NCBI GenBank assembly: GCA_020283715.1
Contig: JAIQCW010000075.1
Span: 1 to 34,935 of the forward strand
DNA: 34,935 nucleotides
Reading direction: 5' to 3'
Source: Cytauxzoon felis
Taxonomy: Eukaryota; Apicomplexa; Aconoidasida; Piroplasmida; Theileriidae
Program-made: the position numbers and the translations under genes
Shown here: positions 1-10,086 of the stretch, piece after piece
Numbering within the stretch: the stretch's first letter is position 1
Layout of the letters: every line of letters starts with the position of its first letter
Notes under the pieces: model-generated
The model's database searches: none
Told to the model about the DNA's origin: nothing
Seen by the model: only the letters and a program-made list of their open reading frames with translations

Positions 1-1423
1 AAAACCCCCATAATTCTCCACTTGAGGTTACCTCTACCGTAGGTACAACCACTGATTTTACTCCAACCTATGTTCCACTCGCCGTGGAGGCTTCTTCCAA
101 TTATCTGTCTCTAAAGAGTAGAGCCACTCCCGGAGATCGTGGTGAAGGTAGTGATGGATCATCCATCATGGGAATGATGGAAGATGGTGCTAAGGATGTG
201 TTGGATGTAACCTCAGGTGTACAACCCGTAGCTGATCTCAGGGAAGCGGAGGGGGAAATAAATAAAGGAGCTGTCTGCAAGACGACCTCAGGTGGAACGG
301 CGAGTGGAAAAGAGAGTAGGATTCTAACCTCAAATGAAAAAGATATATCATCATATGACATTGGTAATATGATAGGTTTGGATTATAATGTTGATGATAT
401 TGATTCAAAATATGTTAGTATAGATACATTGAGATTATGGGTATGTTCTAATGATTTTTTACAGAAGGATATTATATTAACTGATGAGAATATAAAAGAG
501 GCTAGAGATTTTGAGAAGAAGATTGTGAATATATTTAAATATTTAATGGGTTTTATTATATATAATAAAGATATGAATATAGAATTATTAAATGGTTTAG
601 ATATATATTTTTTAAAATTATTATATGATATATGTGATAATATTAAAGAATATTATATTAATGGTTCATTTTCTAAAATAATTAAACAATTAGAGATATA
701 TATTACATTATTATCAAATATTTATATAACATATAATAAAAATATATTATATATAGAATCTATAAATTCTAACAGTAATATTATAAAACGTCAAGTATTA
801 AATATTATAATGGATATATTATTAATAATTATATCACCTATAATGCCACATTTAGCTGAAGATATATATCAAATATATAATAATGATAATAATAATATAT
901 CAATATTTAATAAATCATGGCCAATTAAATTAAATTTTATTAATAATGATATCAATCCTATAAATATTGCATTATTATTTAGAAGAATAATTAATAAATT
1001 TAATCCTCATTTAGAAGATAAAAAATTAATTATTTATTGTACAGATTATAAAATAATTAATGATTTAAAAAAATGTATAGAGGTATATTTTTTATTCATT
1101 TTTTATTTACTTTTAAAAAAAATTTCTTCTTATTATTATAGAATTTAAATGTAGATTTACGTTTATTATTTAATGTAGCTGATATACAATTGAAATATGG
1201 TGATCCAAATGATGAAGAGAAACGAAATTCAGAATATTATACATGTAATGAATCACATTTTATAATTTTTAATAGTAATTTTATTAAATGTAAAAGGTAT
1301 ATTGAAAATGATATTATAATCATTATATAATTCAGATGTTGGCTCTATAGAGAAGATGTAGATGGAATAAATGAACTCTGTAATCGATGCGAGAAGATAA
1401 TAAATATAAATAATGTCATGTAA
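1..1423 (+). CDS. Isoleucyl-tRNA synthetase, bacterial/organellar type, 3' part
   Basis: Charges tRNA-Ile; the bacterial-type architecture suggests apicoplast or mitochondrial service. Exons read as <1-1082, 1142-1296 and 1336-1423, with GT-AG introns of 59 and 39 bp that keep frame. After the catalytic core the protein shows the IDTLRLWVCSND segment, then the helical anticodon-binding domain with SPIMPHLAEDIY, and it ends with a zinc finger split over the last two exons (CKRCWLYRE ... LCNRCEK), which is diagnostic of IleRS rather than ValRS or LeuRS. The 5' part lies outside the window. The frame is open from base 3 and runs straight through a dispersed repeat block (about 16-316) with no stop. 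The KMSKS loop expected just before LRLWV is not clear (KDISSYDIGN is the nearest match), so the repeat may instead lie in an intron with its acceptor near 345. Family call is firm; coding status of 1-345 is unsure. Confidence 0.85.
16..316 (+). repeat. Modular inverted-arm element, copy E1
   Basis: Starts with a ccacttgaggt box, then a ccactcgccgtgg terminal module (about 76), the inner arm ending gagatcgtgg (about 110-141), a spacer, the second inner arm gctgatctcagggaagcgg (about 231), and the closing inverted module gagctgtctgcaagacgacc with caggtgg. It lies in an open frame just upstream of the IleRS anticodon-binding part, so it is either translated or lies within an intron whose donor is outside the window. 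Confidence 0.85.
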
Positions 1424-1519
1424 ATTGTAATAAATTAAATCTATGTTACTGAAATACGTCTCCAAAAAAATGATATAATTGAAGATAGCTATCCACTTGA
1501 TGTTCCAAACTCTTCATTC

Positions 1520-1976
1520 CACCTGAGGTCGTCTTGCAGACAGCTCTTCCAATTATCTATCTCTTAAGAGTAGAGCCACTCCCAGAGATTGTGGCCGAAG
1601 GAGTGTAACGACTGAGGTGTTGTCCATCCAACGGATTACTTATAAATACATTGTCTTCCAATTGCAGTACCACTTGAGGTTACCTCTGCAGATAACCCAA
1701 CCTATCTTCCACTCGAGGTCCAATCCAACTCTCCTTCTCTTGCAGAGAGCTCCTCCAATTACCTATCCCAAATGGGTAGAGCCACTCCCGGAGATCGTGG
1801 CAGAAGTATAGTCATTGGACCTCAGGTGGAGACCTCGAGTGGAAAACCCGTAGCTGATCTAAGGGAAGCGGAGGGGGAGGTAAATAGAAGAGCTGACGGC
1901 AGGAATGGACCACGAGTGGAGGAGCTGTCTGCAGGACGAAGAGAGGTGGATTGTAACCTCATGTGGAAGACGAGTT
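1520..1976 (+). repeat. Modular inverted-arm element, copies E2a/E2b
   Basis: One truncated left half (1520-1604: ccacctgaggt, cttgcagacagct, inner arm) is followed by a complete copy (about 1660-1976) with both inner arms and a closing agctgacggcaggaatg module. It fills the gap between the convergent IleRS and MPC1 genes, and its right edge encodes the last codons and stop of MPC1 on the other strand. Confidence 0.85.
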
Positions 1977-2333
1977 AGAAGTGTTGGATTGTACATTGGG
2001 TGTAGAGTTTTCTTTTATATTTGATACATTATTTCCTTCGGGTAGTTTTGTTGTTTCGGTTAGAGTATTTTTATTGTGTAGATATAGCCTATATAATTGT
2101 ATACCTTGAACAGTTGAGTTGCATAGATGGCAACTGAATAGTAATAGATTGCGAGGTTGAACAACTAATGCAAACCTCATGAACAATACACTATAAAAAC
2201 ATAATACACCTGTCATTCTACCTGAAATACGATCTGGATCCTTCCTAATTTCACTCAATCCTGCTACAACAAATCCCCAATTAGCCAAAGGACCCCAAAA
2301 ATGAGTCGTTAAGAAATATTTATTTATTGCCAT
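1959..2333 (-). CDS. MPC1: Mitochondrial pyruvate carrier subunit 1
   Basis: A 124-aa protein of the MPC family, which imports pyruvate across the inner mitochondrial membrane as a heterodimer with MPC2. Family hallmarks are plain: [12 protein letters not shown] near the N-terminus, then [19 protein letters not shown] and [12 protein letters not shown], in the order and spacing of known MPC1 proteins (usual length about 105-125 aa). No cleaved presequence is visible, as is normal for MPC1. The C-terminal tail (about residues 90-124) is rich in Asn, Ser and Thr, unlike the family, and its last codons and stop fall in the edge of repeat block E2, so the tail was probably extended by the element. 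The start at 2333 lies directly before conserved sequence; a short upstream exon cannot be excluded. Confidence 0.93.
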   Translation of the reverse strand: MAINKYFLTTHFWGPLANWGFVVAGLSEIRKDPDRISGRMTGVLCFYSVLFMRFALVVQPRNLLLFSCHLCNSTVQGIQLYRLYLHNKNTLTETTKLPEGNNVSNIKENSTPNVQSNTSNSSST

Positions 2334-2659
2334 TTCATTTATGAATATTATTTCATTTCATCCATGGAGATTATTTCAGTTCAATAGAAGTTTAGGTGAT
2401 AATGTCTATTTACAGACAAATCGACACTCCATAACATCAACAATTAGACACACAGAATCCCCATAGGTAATATGTAAATAGACAAATAAGAAAATTAAAT
2501 TACAATGACGTGACATTAAATTCAGTTACGTCGTGACGTGAAGTGATTAGCTGTATAATTACAGTTTAGTAAATGAACGAACTTCAACCTCCATACGATG
2601 ATCACTATCCTATCATCATTCTACTACACACTTTCCTTACCATCAGCAACCTCTTCATC

Positions 2660-2916
2660 CCACCTGAGGTTCAATACCCTATACCCTATCATCCACTCGC
2701 CGCTCCTTCATCCTGCCGTCAGCTCTCCTATTTACTTCCCCCTCCGCTTCCCTGAGATCAGCTACGGGTAGTCCACTTGAGGTCCAATCACAACACTTCC
2801 GCCACGATCTCCGGGAGTGGCTCTACTCTTTAGAGATGAATAAATGAAAGAGCCACCACGGCGAGTGGCAACGAGAGGTTGAAGTGGAATGAACTGTAGT
2901 ACAGGACCTCAAGTGG
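2660..2916 (-). repeat. Modular inverted-arm element, copy E3
   Basis: Minus-orientation copy: ccacctgaggt, ccactcgccg and cctgccgtcagct modules, inner arm cgcttccctgagatcagct, ccacttgaggtcc box, opposing arm gccacgatctccgggagtggc and a closing ccaccacggcgagtgg module, followed by cctcaagtgg. It lies between the MPC1 start and the stop of the next minus-strand gene; the latter stops 9 bases past the last box. Confidence 0.85.
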
Positions 2917-2924
2917 AGATTCCT

Positions 2925-4421
2925 TCATGAAATTTTGATATCTTTGGTTAGATGGTATTTTTCGACATAGCACATTTGTTGATTGATGAGATTGCATATG
3001 AATTGCATGGTTACAAGATATAATCCTGCTGCGCTGTTTGCATATAATGAGAGTGAGAGATTGAGTAATAGATGTAGCCATTCGATATTAGAGGGTATAA
3101 ATTTTCTAAATGATTCTAATATAAATGAGAATTTGATAACAAAATCTGCATGTTCAACGAATAAATTTTGTAAAGATTGTGGTATATTATAAAGCATATT
3201 TCTAAATTCTTTAAATAAATTTGTAGTAATAATATTATTACGATAAGATTCAGGATCTAATATATGATCGATATCAAGAAATTTACTAATAGATCCAAAT
3301 ACAGATGATTTTGTAGAATGATCTATTAATGATAATAAGAATAATATAAAAATAATTTTAGAAATTTTTTTTGATAATATAGGATTAATTATAAATGCTG
3401 CTGTATTCCAATTTTCCATAAAGAATGAATAATGTATTAAAGATAATGATATAATTCTACTTGTAATTAATAAATGTGTAAATATTTTGAAAATTTTATA
3501 TATTAATGTTTGATCATTTAATGTATAATTAGATAAACTTTGATTATGAATACCATTTTTTATTAAAGAATATAAATTTAAACGTAAAATTATCATCCTA
3601 TATATTAAATCCACAATATAAATAGTTACTGCTATACGTGTACAATCTTCTATACTTTTATAATATGTTTCACCTTGAAATGCCCATTTTGATCTTAAAT
3701 ATTTATAAATAAATTCTGATTTACTAAATAATGCTATACTAATAGATAATATTGATCCTGTTAAAGAATATAATACACAATTTTCTAAATCAACTTGAGA
3801 TGTAGATGTTGGTATTGATAATAATTTTAACATATTCCACATGTGTTTAAAAATTTTTAATGAACTCTTTGTTGGTAGAATAGTGGGTATTGATGAGAGT
3901 CTATTTATATGAAGATGATGTATAGTAGAAGGATTAAATGAATATAATTCATGTCTTGATGAAGGAGATGGATAAGATTCATTTCTATTTGTTGAGATTT
4001 CATGAAGTAATACATGTCGTCCATGATGTTTTAATCTTTTTCCAATATTTAAATGTCGTCCATCTATTAATGTAGGGAAGTTGATGGTATCTAAATGAAA
4101 AGATGGAAAGCTATCAAATTGATGAAGGAATCGCTCCTGAGAGACACTCTCATCACATGAAATCCATTTATCATCGGAAATCCTTTTCTCATCGGAAATC
4201 CTTTTATCTTCAGAAATCCTTCGATCTTCGGAGATCCTTCGGTCATCAATCCTGGTTGGAATACAAGTAGTGAGTGTCTTGATGGTTGGAAGTTCCTAAG
4301 AGTTGTGAAATTATAAATAGTTATAGAATCTTACATTGTTAGACAATCTAGTACTATGCAACAGTCTGCATTTAAACAAGGGAATATAAAGGGCATAAAT
4401 CAATAAGATTGCCAATAACAT
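2925..4421 (-). CDS. Signal-peptide multi-pass membrane protein, unknown function
   Basis: Two exons: 4335-4421 and 2925-4295, joined across a 39-bp intron (4296-4334, donor gtaag, acceptor ttag) with frame kept; predicted length 485 aa. The large exon has no in-frame ATG for its first 150 codons, so the small exon must supply the start. That exon encodes a hydrophobic signal-like leader (MLLAILLIYALYIPLF, then KCRLLHSTRLSN). Next come about five imperfect RISEDK-type 6-aa repeats, a basic His-rich stretch (LNIGKRLKHHGRH), and from about residue 180 a set of hydrophobic helices rich in Ile and Leu. A signal leader plus a basic, transit-like region would suit an apicoplast membrane protein, but that is inference. 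A loose PEX11-like feel in the hydrophobic part was not enough to name it. Confidence 0.7.
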
Positions 4422-4761
4422 TGTAAGGGACTCAAAAATTGACAAATGTGTACCATTGAGTAGATGGATATATACAAAATGTATATACCGGTATAAATAA
4501 CTATGTATTAAGAATGAAACACATTGTAAAGTTCATCATAACGATGAATCCCATACATAATATGATAAACCTAAAGATTCTAATCACTATATATACATCT
4601 GTGTGCTATTTGACGAGTTAGACCCAAGGTTTAATCCCAGGATAGGGTATCTCCCCACCTATAGATGTGGGTGAATAAAAAATCGGTATAAATCTCTTAA
4701 TAGTACAGTGATGATTATAATATGCCATTATGTTTTAAATATTAATTAAATATTAATTAAA
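4422..4761. promoter_or_regulatory. Divergent intergenic region (membrane protein / U1-70K)
   Basis: A gap of 340 bp between two divergent start codons, so it should hold both promoters. It is AT-rich except for a GC-richer patch at about 4618-4672 that contains an 18-bp hairpin (cccac ... gtggg, 4654-4671). No dispersed element copy and no RNA gene was recognised. Confidence 0.45.
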
Positions 4762-5439
4762 ATGTCAGCTCTTGGGATGCCACCGCATCTTTTGGTGCTT
4801 TTTCAGGCCAGACCACCGCTTGAGTTCATAGAACCGCTTGAACGCAAGGATATCCGCAAGATTGATGGCCTTTCATCGTATATCGACTCATTTACAAATT
4901 CACCACCTCCAGAAAGAGTACCATTTGAGACACCAAGACAGAAATTTGACAAGAGGAAGCGTGAACGTATTCTTAAGCATGTGGAAGATCGTAAAAAGCG
5001 TGCTTTAGAATATGATCCTAAATATGATCCTAGATTAGCACGTGATGGTACATCAAGTTGGTTAACGCATGATCCATATAAGACGTTATTTGTTGGTAAT
5101 ATCGCATACGAGGTCACTGAAAGGCAGTTATGGAAGGAGTTTGATATATATGGTAGAATTAAAAGGATACGTATGATACATGATCATAATAATAAGCCGC
5201 GTGGTTATGCATTTATAGAATACGATTCTGAGCGTGATATGGTTTCGGCATATAAACGAGCTGATGGTCGAAAGATATCTGGTAGACGAGTTATTGTTGA
5301 TGTTGAGCGTGCTAGAACTGTAGAGGGATGGCTTCCAAGACGACTTGGTGGTGGTAGAGGGCCATCTAGGGGTGGTCCACCAAAATTTTTTGATGGTAAA
5401 CCATTAGTTATTGATGATGATGTTACAAAAAATAACTAA
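4762..5439 (+). CDS. SNRNP70: U1 snRNP 70-kDa protein
   Basis: Core protein of the U1 snRNP, which recognises 5' splice sites in the nucleus by binding U1 stem-loop I. The 225-aa product opens with the U1-70K N-terminal region (PHLLVLFQARPPLEFI through the Arg/Lys-rich helix KRKRERILKHVEDRKKRAL), followed by TSSWLTHDPYKTLFVGNI and one RRM at about residues 108-185 with RNP2 LFVGNI and RNP1 RGYAFIEY. A short Gly/Arg stretch (RRLGGGRGPSRGG) follows. The long RS/RE-rich C-terminal domain of animal U1-70K is absent, as in other compact protist forms. Single exon, with start directly after an AT run. The next gene begins 29 bp after its stop. Confidence 0.96.
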   Translation: MSALGMPPHLLVLFQARPPLEFIEPLERKDIRKIDGLSSYIDSFTNSPPPERVPFETPRQKFDKRKRERILKHVEDRKKRALEYDPKYDPRLARDGTSSWLTHDPYKTLFVGNIAYEVTERQLWKEFDIYGRIKRIRMIHDHNNKPRGYAFIEYDSERDMVSAYKRADGRKISGRRVIVDVERARTVEGWLPRRLGGGRGPSRGGPPKFFDGKPLVIDDDVTKNN

Positions 5440-5468
5440 TTTAATTTAATTATTTATATATATATATT

Positions 5469-6433
5469 ATGGATTGTTATTCCTCATACTTGGATTTATA
5501 CCTAGAGAGTCGAATCGATGATGGTGTGAGTGAGAGTTGTGTACAAGGTGATGTTATTTATCAATTGAAATTGATTAATAAAGTTAAAGTATCACCAACT
5601 GTATATATATTTGTATTTGAATATACTGAAGATATTAAAGATATATTCAATGTTGAGTTATTTTCACATTTCCTATTCATTGGTGAGCATCAAGAACCTA
5701 TACATGATGGTTATTGGTATGTATTAGAGAGTAAGATACATAATATAATTTAATAATTATTATAGGAATGGTAAATTATTAGAATCTAATAATAAACAAG
5801 TTAAAAGAAAATATACACCTATATATATTGATATTAATAAATATCAAATACATTTCCTTATACGTATATATTATCAATCTAATGAATATCCAGATGGTGG
5901 TAAATTAAGTCGTACATTAGATTTAATTGAGATTAATGATTATATTAATATTACTAAATGGCGATGGTATATTTTTTATTATATAAATTTTATATATTTA
6001 TTATAGTAGATTTAAATTAATTAATAAAAATATTATAAGAATATCTGGTGTTAATATTAAATTTAATATTTTAAATATTGTAGCTGGTGGTACAGGTATT
6101 ACACCTTTTATTAGATTATTATTATATTATAAAAATACTGATATTATTATTAATTTAATATTCTGTAATAAATCAGTACAAGAAATTATACTTAAAGAAT
6201 TATTCGATAAAATTGTATATACATGTAAAAATATTAAAATTAAATATCTCGTATGTAAATTAAATGGTATACATAATAATATCATTGAATCTAGAATCAA
6301 TAAAGATATTATCAATGAATATTTTATCAATTCTAATGAAACTTTATGCCTCTATTGTGGACCACCACCAATGTGTATTGAATTAAATAATATCTTCAAT
6401 CAACTCAAATTTAAACACGCATACCAAATTTAA
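5469..6433 (+). CDS. NADH-cytochrome b5 reductase-like flavoprotein
   Basis: FAD/NAD(P)H oxidoreductase of the cytochrome b5 reductase family, passing electrons from NADH to cytochrome b5 or a similar one-electron acceptor. Exons 5469-5716, 5766-5966 and 6007-6433 (introns 49 and 40 bp) give about 291 aa in one frame. FAD domain: VKRKYTPIY (the R-x-Y-T/S-x flavin motif) and YPDGGKLSRTLD. NAD domain: IVAGGTGITPFIRLL and the C-terminal CGPPPMCIEL that contacts the nicotinamide. No membrane anchor or leader is visible, so a soluble enzyme is likely. The two domains match the usual size of about 270-300 aa. It is followed by a repeat block about 27 bp after the stop. Confidence 0.9.
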
Positions 6434-6460
6434 ATAATATATCAATAGTAATTTCAATAA

Positions 6461-6873
6461 CTTGAAGTCCAATCACTATCTTCTACTGTTCCACTCGCCG
6501 TGGTGGCCTCTTTTATTTACTTCCCCCTTCGCTTCCCTGAGATCAGCTACGGGTATTCCACTTGAGGTCCGTTCCTCTGGGTAGAATTCCTGTTCTTAGG
6601 GGTAAATATTCTTCGTTCTTCCGGGTTGTACTTTTTTCGTTCCTCCGGGTAGAATTCCTGTTCTTAGGGGTTGACAAATTTACATTCTTATGGGTTAACA
6701 TCGCCACGATCTCCGGGAGTGGCTCTACTCTTTAGAGATAGGTAATTGGAAGAGCTGTCTGCAAGACCAACCTCAGGTGAAGAACTGACGACAGGACGAA
6801 GAGAAGTGGAGATCTGACTGCAAGAGTGCGACTAGACATTCCACTTAGTGCGGTACGTTCTCTATTTACTTCC
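6461..6873 (-). repeat. Modular inverted-arm element, copy E4, with tandem insert
   Basis: Minus-orientation copy with the usual arms (cgcttccctgagatcagct about 6529; gccacgatctccgggagtggc about 6702) and a closing agctgtctgcaagacc module. Its spacer is replaced by a degenerate tandem array at 6570-6701 in which a 34-bp unit (cgttcctcYgggtagaa ...) occurs twice, 68 bp apart, among related gttcttNNgggt motifs. Further degenerate module pieces run up to the start of the next gene. Confidence 0.8.
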
Positions 6874-6882
6874 TTCTCCACA

Positions 6883-7221
6883 ATGGATAATAACAAAATT
6901 AAAAAGTTTATAGTAAAGGCTGATATTCTGTCCAAACTAATAGCGTTAAGATTATCGCAACCATTATTTAAAGGAAATAATAATGAAACTAAAAAATCTA
7001 TGGAAATTACAATTAAAGCGACAAATTTTTTAGGAAAAGTTGTCAACTTATTAAAAATATCACAAGCTTTAGCAAATAAATCATTAATTCCATCATTAGG
7101 ACAATTAAAAAATGAATCACAACAATGCTTCGTACGTCTACACAATAAACAACAACAAATCTGGAGAGTACTCAAACCAGGACGTGAAAAACAAACCAAA
7201 CATCTCAGATGGAGAAAATAA
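6883..7221 (+). CDS. Small basic protein, unknown
   Basis: A 112-aa, Lys/Arg/Gln-rich protein (MDNNKIKKFIV ... KPGREKQTKHLRWRK) with a Leu-rich middle and a strongly basic tail. I chose the ATG at 6883 because the in-frame codons upstream (from 6826) come from the repeat block and look nothing like the rest. AT-rich codon use is like its neighbours. It could be a mitochondrial ribosomal or nucleolar protein by composition, but no family was recognised. It converges on the repeat-domain gene, with only a repeat block between them. Confidence 0.6.
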   Translation: MDNNKIKKFIVKADILSKLIALRLSQPLFKGNNNETKKSMEITIKATNFLGKVVNLLKISQALANKSLIPSLGQLKNESQQCFVRLHNKQQQIWRVLKPGREKQTKHLRWRK

Positions 7222-7302
7222 ATATAAATCACACATTAATCTATTCTCATTCAATAAATGATTTATATACCGAATTGAAGTATAATCACCTCTCTTCCAT
7301 TG

Positions 7303-7409
7303 CATCCACTTAGGTTACATTCCTGCTGATACCTCTTCCACCTCCCTTCGTCTTGCAGACAGCTTCTCTATTTACTTCCCCTTCCAGCTCCCGTAGATCG
7401 CTTCCGGGT
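7303..7409 (-). repeat. Modular inverted-arm element fragment, copy E5
   Basis: Half element: ccacttaggtt, cttgcagacagct, the tatttacttcccc arm and cagctcccgtagatcgcttcc. The opposing half is missing; the repeat-domain gene begins its 3' end inside this arm, so the element arm (read on the minus strand) encodes that protein's last residues and its TAA stop. Confidence 0.8.
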
Positions 7410-9894
7410 CTTGACTTATATCAATTTCAACTGAACCCAATTTAATATAACCTGTATCTGGAGTACCATCTTTAGGATTAAGTGCTTCTTTAATTTTACC
7501 GAGTTCACTTGCAAATGTGGAAATATTTCCTGGATCTTTACCTTTATAACTAGCATCATCTTGTGTCCATCTATATCCACCCGAGGGACTAGTCTCCCTC
7601 TCACGTTTATACCACGCTTTATTAGTACCATCAGAATCTTGTAAGCATATTAAATATGGTTTTTCATATTTAGTATCACCGGTTTTTGCAAAATATACAT
7701 ATACGTATTGTTTACCAGAAATAGGCGTTCCACTACCTAAAGTGTCAACATTTACTATCTGTCCATGGATTGTCATATGATTGATCTTATTAGTTGTAGC
7801 TTTAAGATCGTGTTTAAAACCTTTATAAGAGGTACCATTAGGGCCAACTGGTGTAACAGTAATTTCACCATCAGTTCCAGATTGGGGACTTGCTTTGTAT
7901 TTACCTTCTCCCGTATTATCCTTTTCAAGCTTAACTTCGTATTGGGCGATGTAATCTCCAAGTTTAGGACTAAGATCATCAGCAACTCCAGAAGTTTCTG
8001 GACCTCTAGTTATCCCTGCATCCGTCCACTCATTCCCTCTCTTATAATATTTCTGGCTACCACTAAACTTAACACAAACTATCAATGGGAACTCATGATT
8101 AGGGTCATTATCTTTCTCGTAGTATACATAAACTGCTGTAACACCTGTAGTTGGAGGTGCTGGATTTAAGTTCATTTCAAAGCCATTGTGTTTATATGTA
8201 ATTGTACCTGTAATAGGAGCATTAGGCTCGTGTTTATACCTTACATATCCTGTAGGTACATTAGAATCCGTATCAGTCTTCTTCTCAACAGTAATTACTC
8301 TCTTGCTAGGATCATTATCATTACCCGTTACATATGAAATCTTATCACTACCACTATCATTAATGGTACCACTTGTAGGGGTTTTCTCTATATGAATTAC
8401 AGTTTGCTGATTAGCTTGATCATTCAATTTATCGAGATGCATTATGACATGATTTTTATCGGTATTAGAGTCAGGATTCTTATCAGTAAGAGTAGTAACT
8501 TGAGGCCATGTTGTATTAGTAGCAGTGGGTTTACCTCGTGGAGCATAATACTTGAATGTATCTGAAGAACCAGCCGTATTTGTACATACAGCTATCAACA
8601 ATGGTATAGTTGGAGAGGTACCATAATATACATGAACATATTTGACATCTTCAGCAACACTTATTTCATTACCATTACTTTCTTGTAGATTACCATTACC
8701 ATTTTTAAATGTGGGACTAGTCATCTTCTTATATTTACCAGTAGCACCCTTCACTTTATGTGTAAAACGTGTATATCCATTCTTGGGATTATTATTTTTC
8801 AAGAAAACTTTTACATTACCGGCTTCAATTTCAGATTCTTGATTTTTTTCCGTTCCATTACTGTCATAACCAATAGCAGTCTTTTCAATATGTATATTAA
8901 CATTAGCTTCAGTACCTTGCTCATTAGGTAGATCGTCATTTCTATCAACAGGTATAGGATAACCTTGATCACCAGTAAGGGCACGTTTAATTCTATAGAG
9001 GTCAGCTGCAAGTGTGTTAATTAGATTTGGATCTTTACTATCAAGACCACTTGCAGCGCTCCATGTATAAGTTACACCACTCTTCTTACGTTCATACCAA
9101 GTGTTTCCAGTAGTTGTACCATCTCGAGATAAACATATTAAATATGGCCTTTGAAGCTTATCATCACCGTCTGCATAATAAACGAATACGAATCGTTTTC
9201 CAGCAAGATCAGCTGGTTGTATACCTATCTCATTCCCATGTATTTTAACCGTCTTTATAGTCACTTGACTGGTAAATTCATGCTTATAACCCTTGAAACT
9301 AGATGTAGCTGTTAATTGAGTAACAGTAACTGTATCCTTAGTTCTATACTGAATTGGATCAGTACCATTCGGTCTCTTATCTAATTTAATTGTATAAGTG
9401 GAACCTCCAGGAGGAGTGAAAGTTTCAGCACCAGCGTTAGTAAGGTCTGCTTCAGTGACGGCATTTGGTCCTTCTGGATTTTTACCTCGAAAATTAGTGG
9501 TATCTTTAGTCCATTTATCGGCAGAAGTACCTGCCTTATACCACGTATGATTGCTGCTGTTCGTAGATATACATATCACCCTGGGCTCATTTATGTTAGT
9601 TGTATGATTATAATAAACGAATACAGCTGTGACACTAGTAAATGTTGAACTCATATTATTGCTCAATTGAGGATTTCCGCTAGTTCCCGTCATATCCTGA
9701 TCACTATGTGTAATCTTTTTAAGCGTAAATTGAGAACTAGAATGTTTATAACATCTCCACGTAGCACTCTCACCACTAACAGCAGCATCTTGTTTAACAG
9801 TAACCTTCGTCACTGTAATTTATGGAAATATTTTTGAAGCTCATAGTATGAAGCACAACATACACCCCAGAAATGTAGGGATAAAAAGCGCCAT
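7372..9894 (-). CDS. Five-module repeat-domain protein (Theileria-type secreted/surface family)
   Basis: Predicted 823 aa from exons 9864-9894 and 7372-9812, joined over a 51-bp intron with a gtatgt donor. The big exon has no ATG at its start, so the tiny upstream exon (MALFIPTFLG) is the best supply of a start; the joined leader is only weakly signal-like. The body is five divergent modules of about 150 aa, each running [YF]KH..., a strand pair V-x-VYY, then P-x-LIC, then WYKR or KYYKR and a Trp. Modules 2 and 5 are the closest pair (both with KPYLICL-type strands and a SYKGFKH or SFKGYKH opening). This layout resembles the FAINT/DUF529-like repeat proteins expanded in Theileria, especially the T. 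equi lineage, which are mostly secreted or on the surface; the exact family is inferred. The last residues ([12 protein letters not shown], stop) are translated from repeat element E5. Confidence 0.7.
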
Positions 9895-10086
9895 TTCCAC
9901 TACATTTTAAATGTCTATTGAAGATTTCTCTATGAATATAATATATACTCTTATAATAATACAATTGATGGCAATGATTGAAGATAGAATTTCCAAATTA
10001 TTAGATGACATAACCCCCAAGCAGAAGGATGTTTACAAGACGACATATAGTGGATGCGAGTTAAATATCCATAGAAGCAAATTTCA

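Noticed and set aside
1772..1978. 68-codon open frame within E2 as a stand-alone gene
   Set aside because: Made wholly of element arms and modules; no evidence of independent expression. Its frame conservation is reported as a finding instead.
6570..6701. Possible interstitial telomere repeat because of ttcttagggg words
   Set aside because: Units are long (34 bp) and do not match a simple TTTAGGG-type array.
6732..7232. 166-codon minus-strand open frame opposite the small basic protein
   Set aside because: Cys/Leu/Ser-rich, no coherent protein signals; partly made of element sequence. The plus-strand frame has better composition and a sensible start.
7765..8169. 134-codon plus-strand open frame inside the repeat-domain gene
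   Set aside because: Antisense to a strongly protein-like gene, no motif of its own; a shadow.
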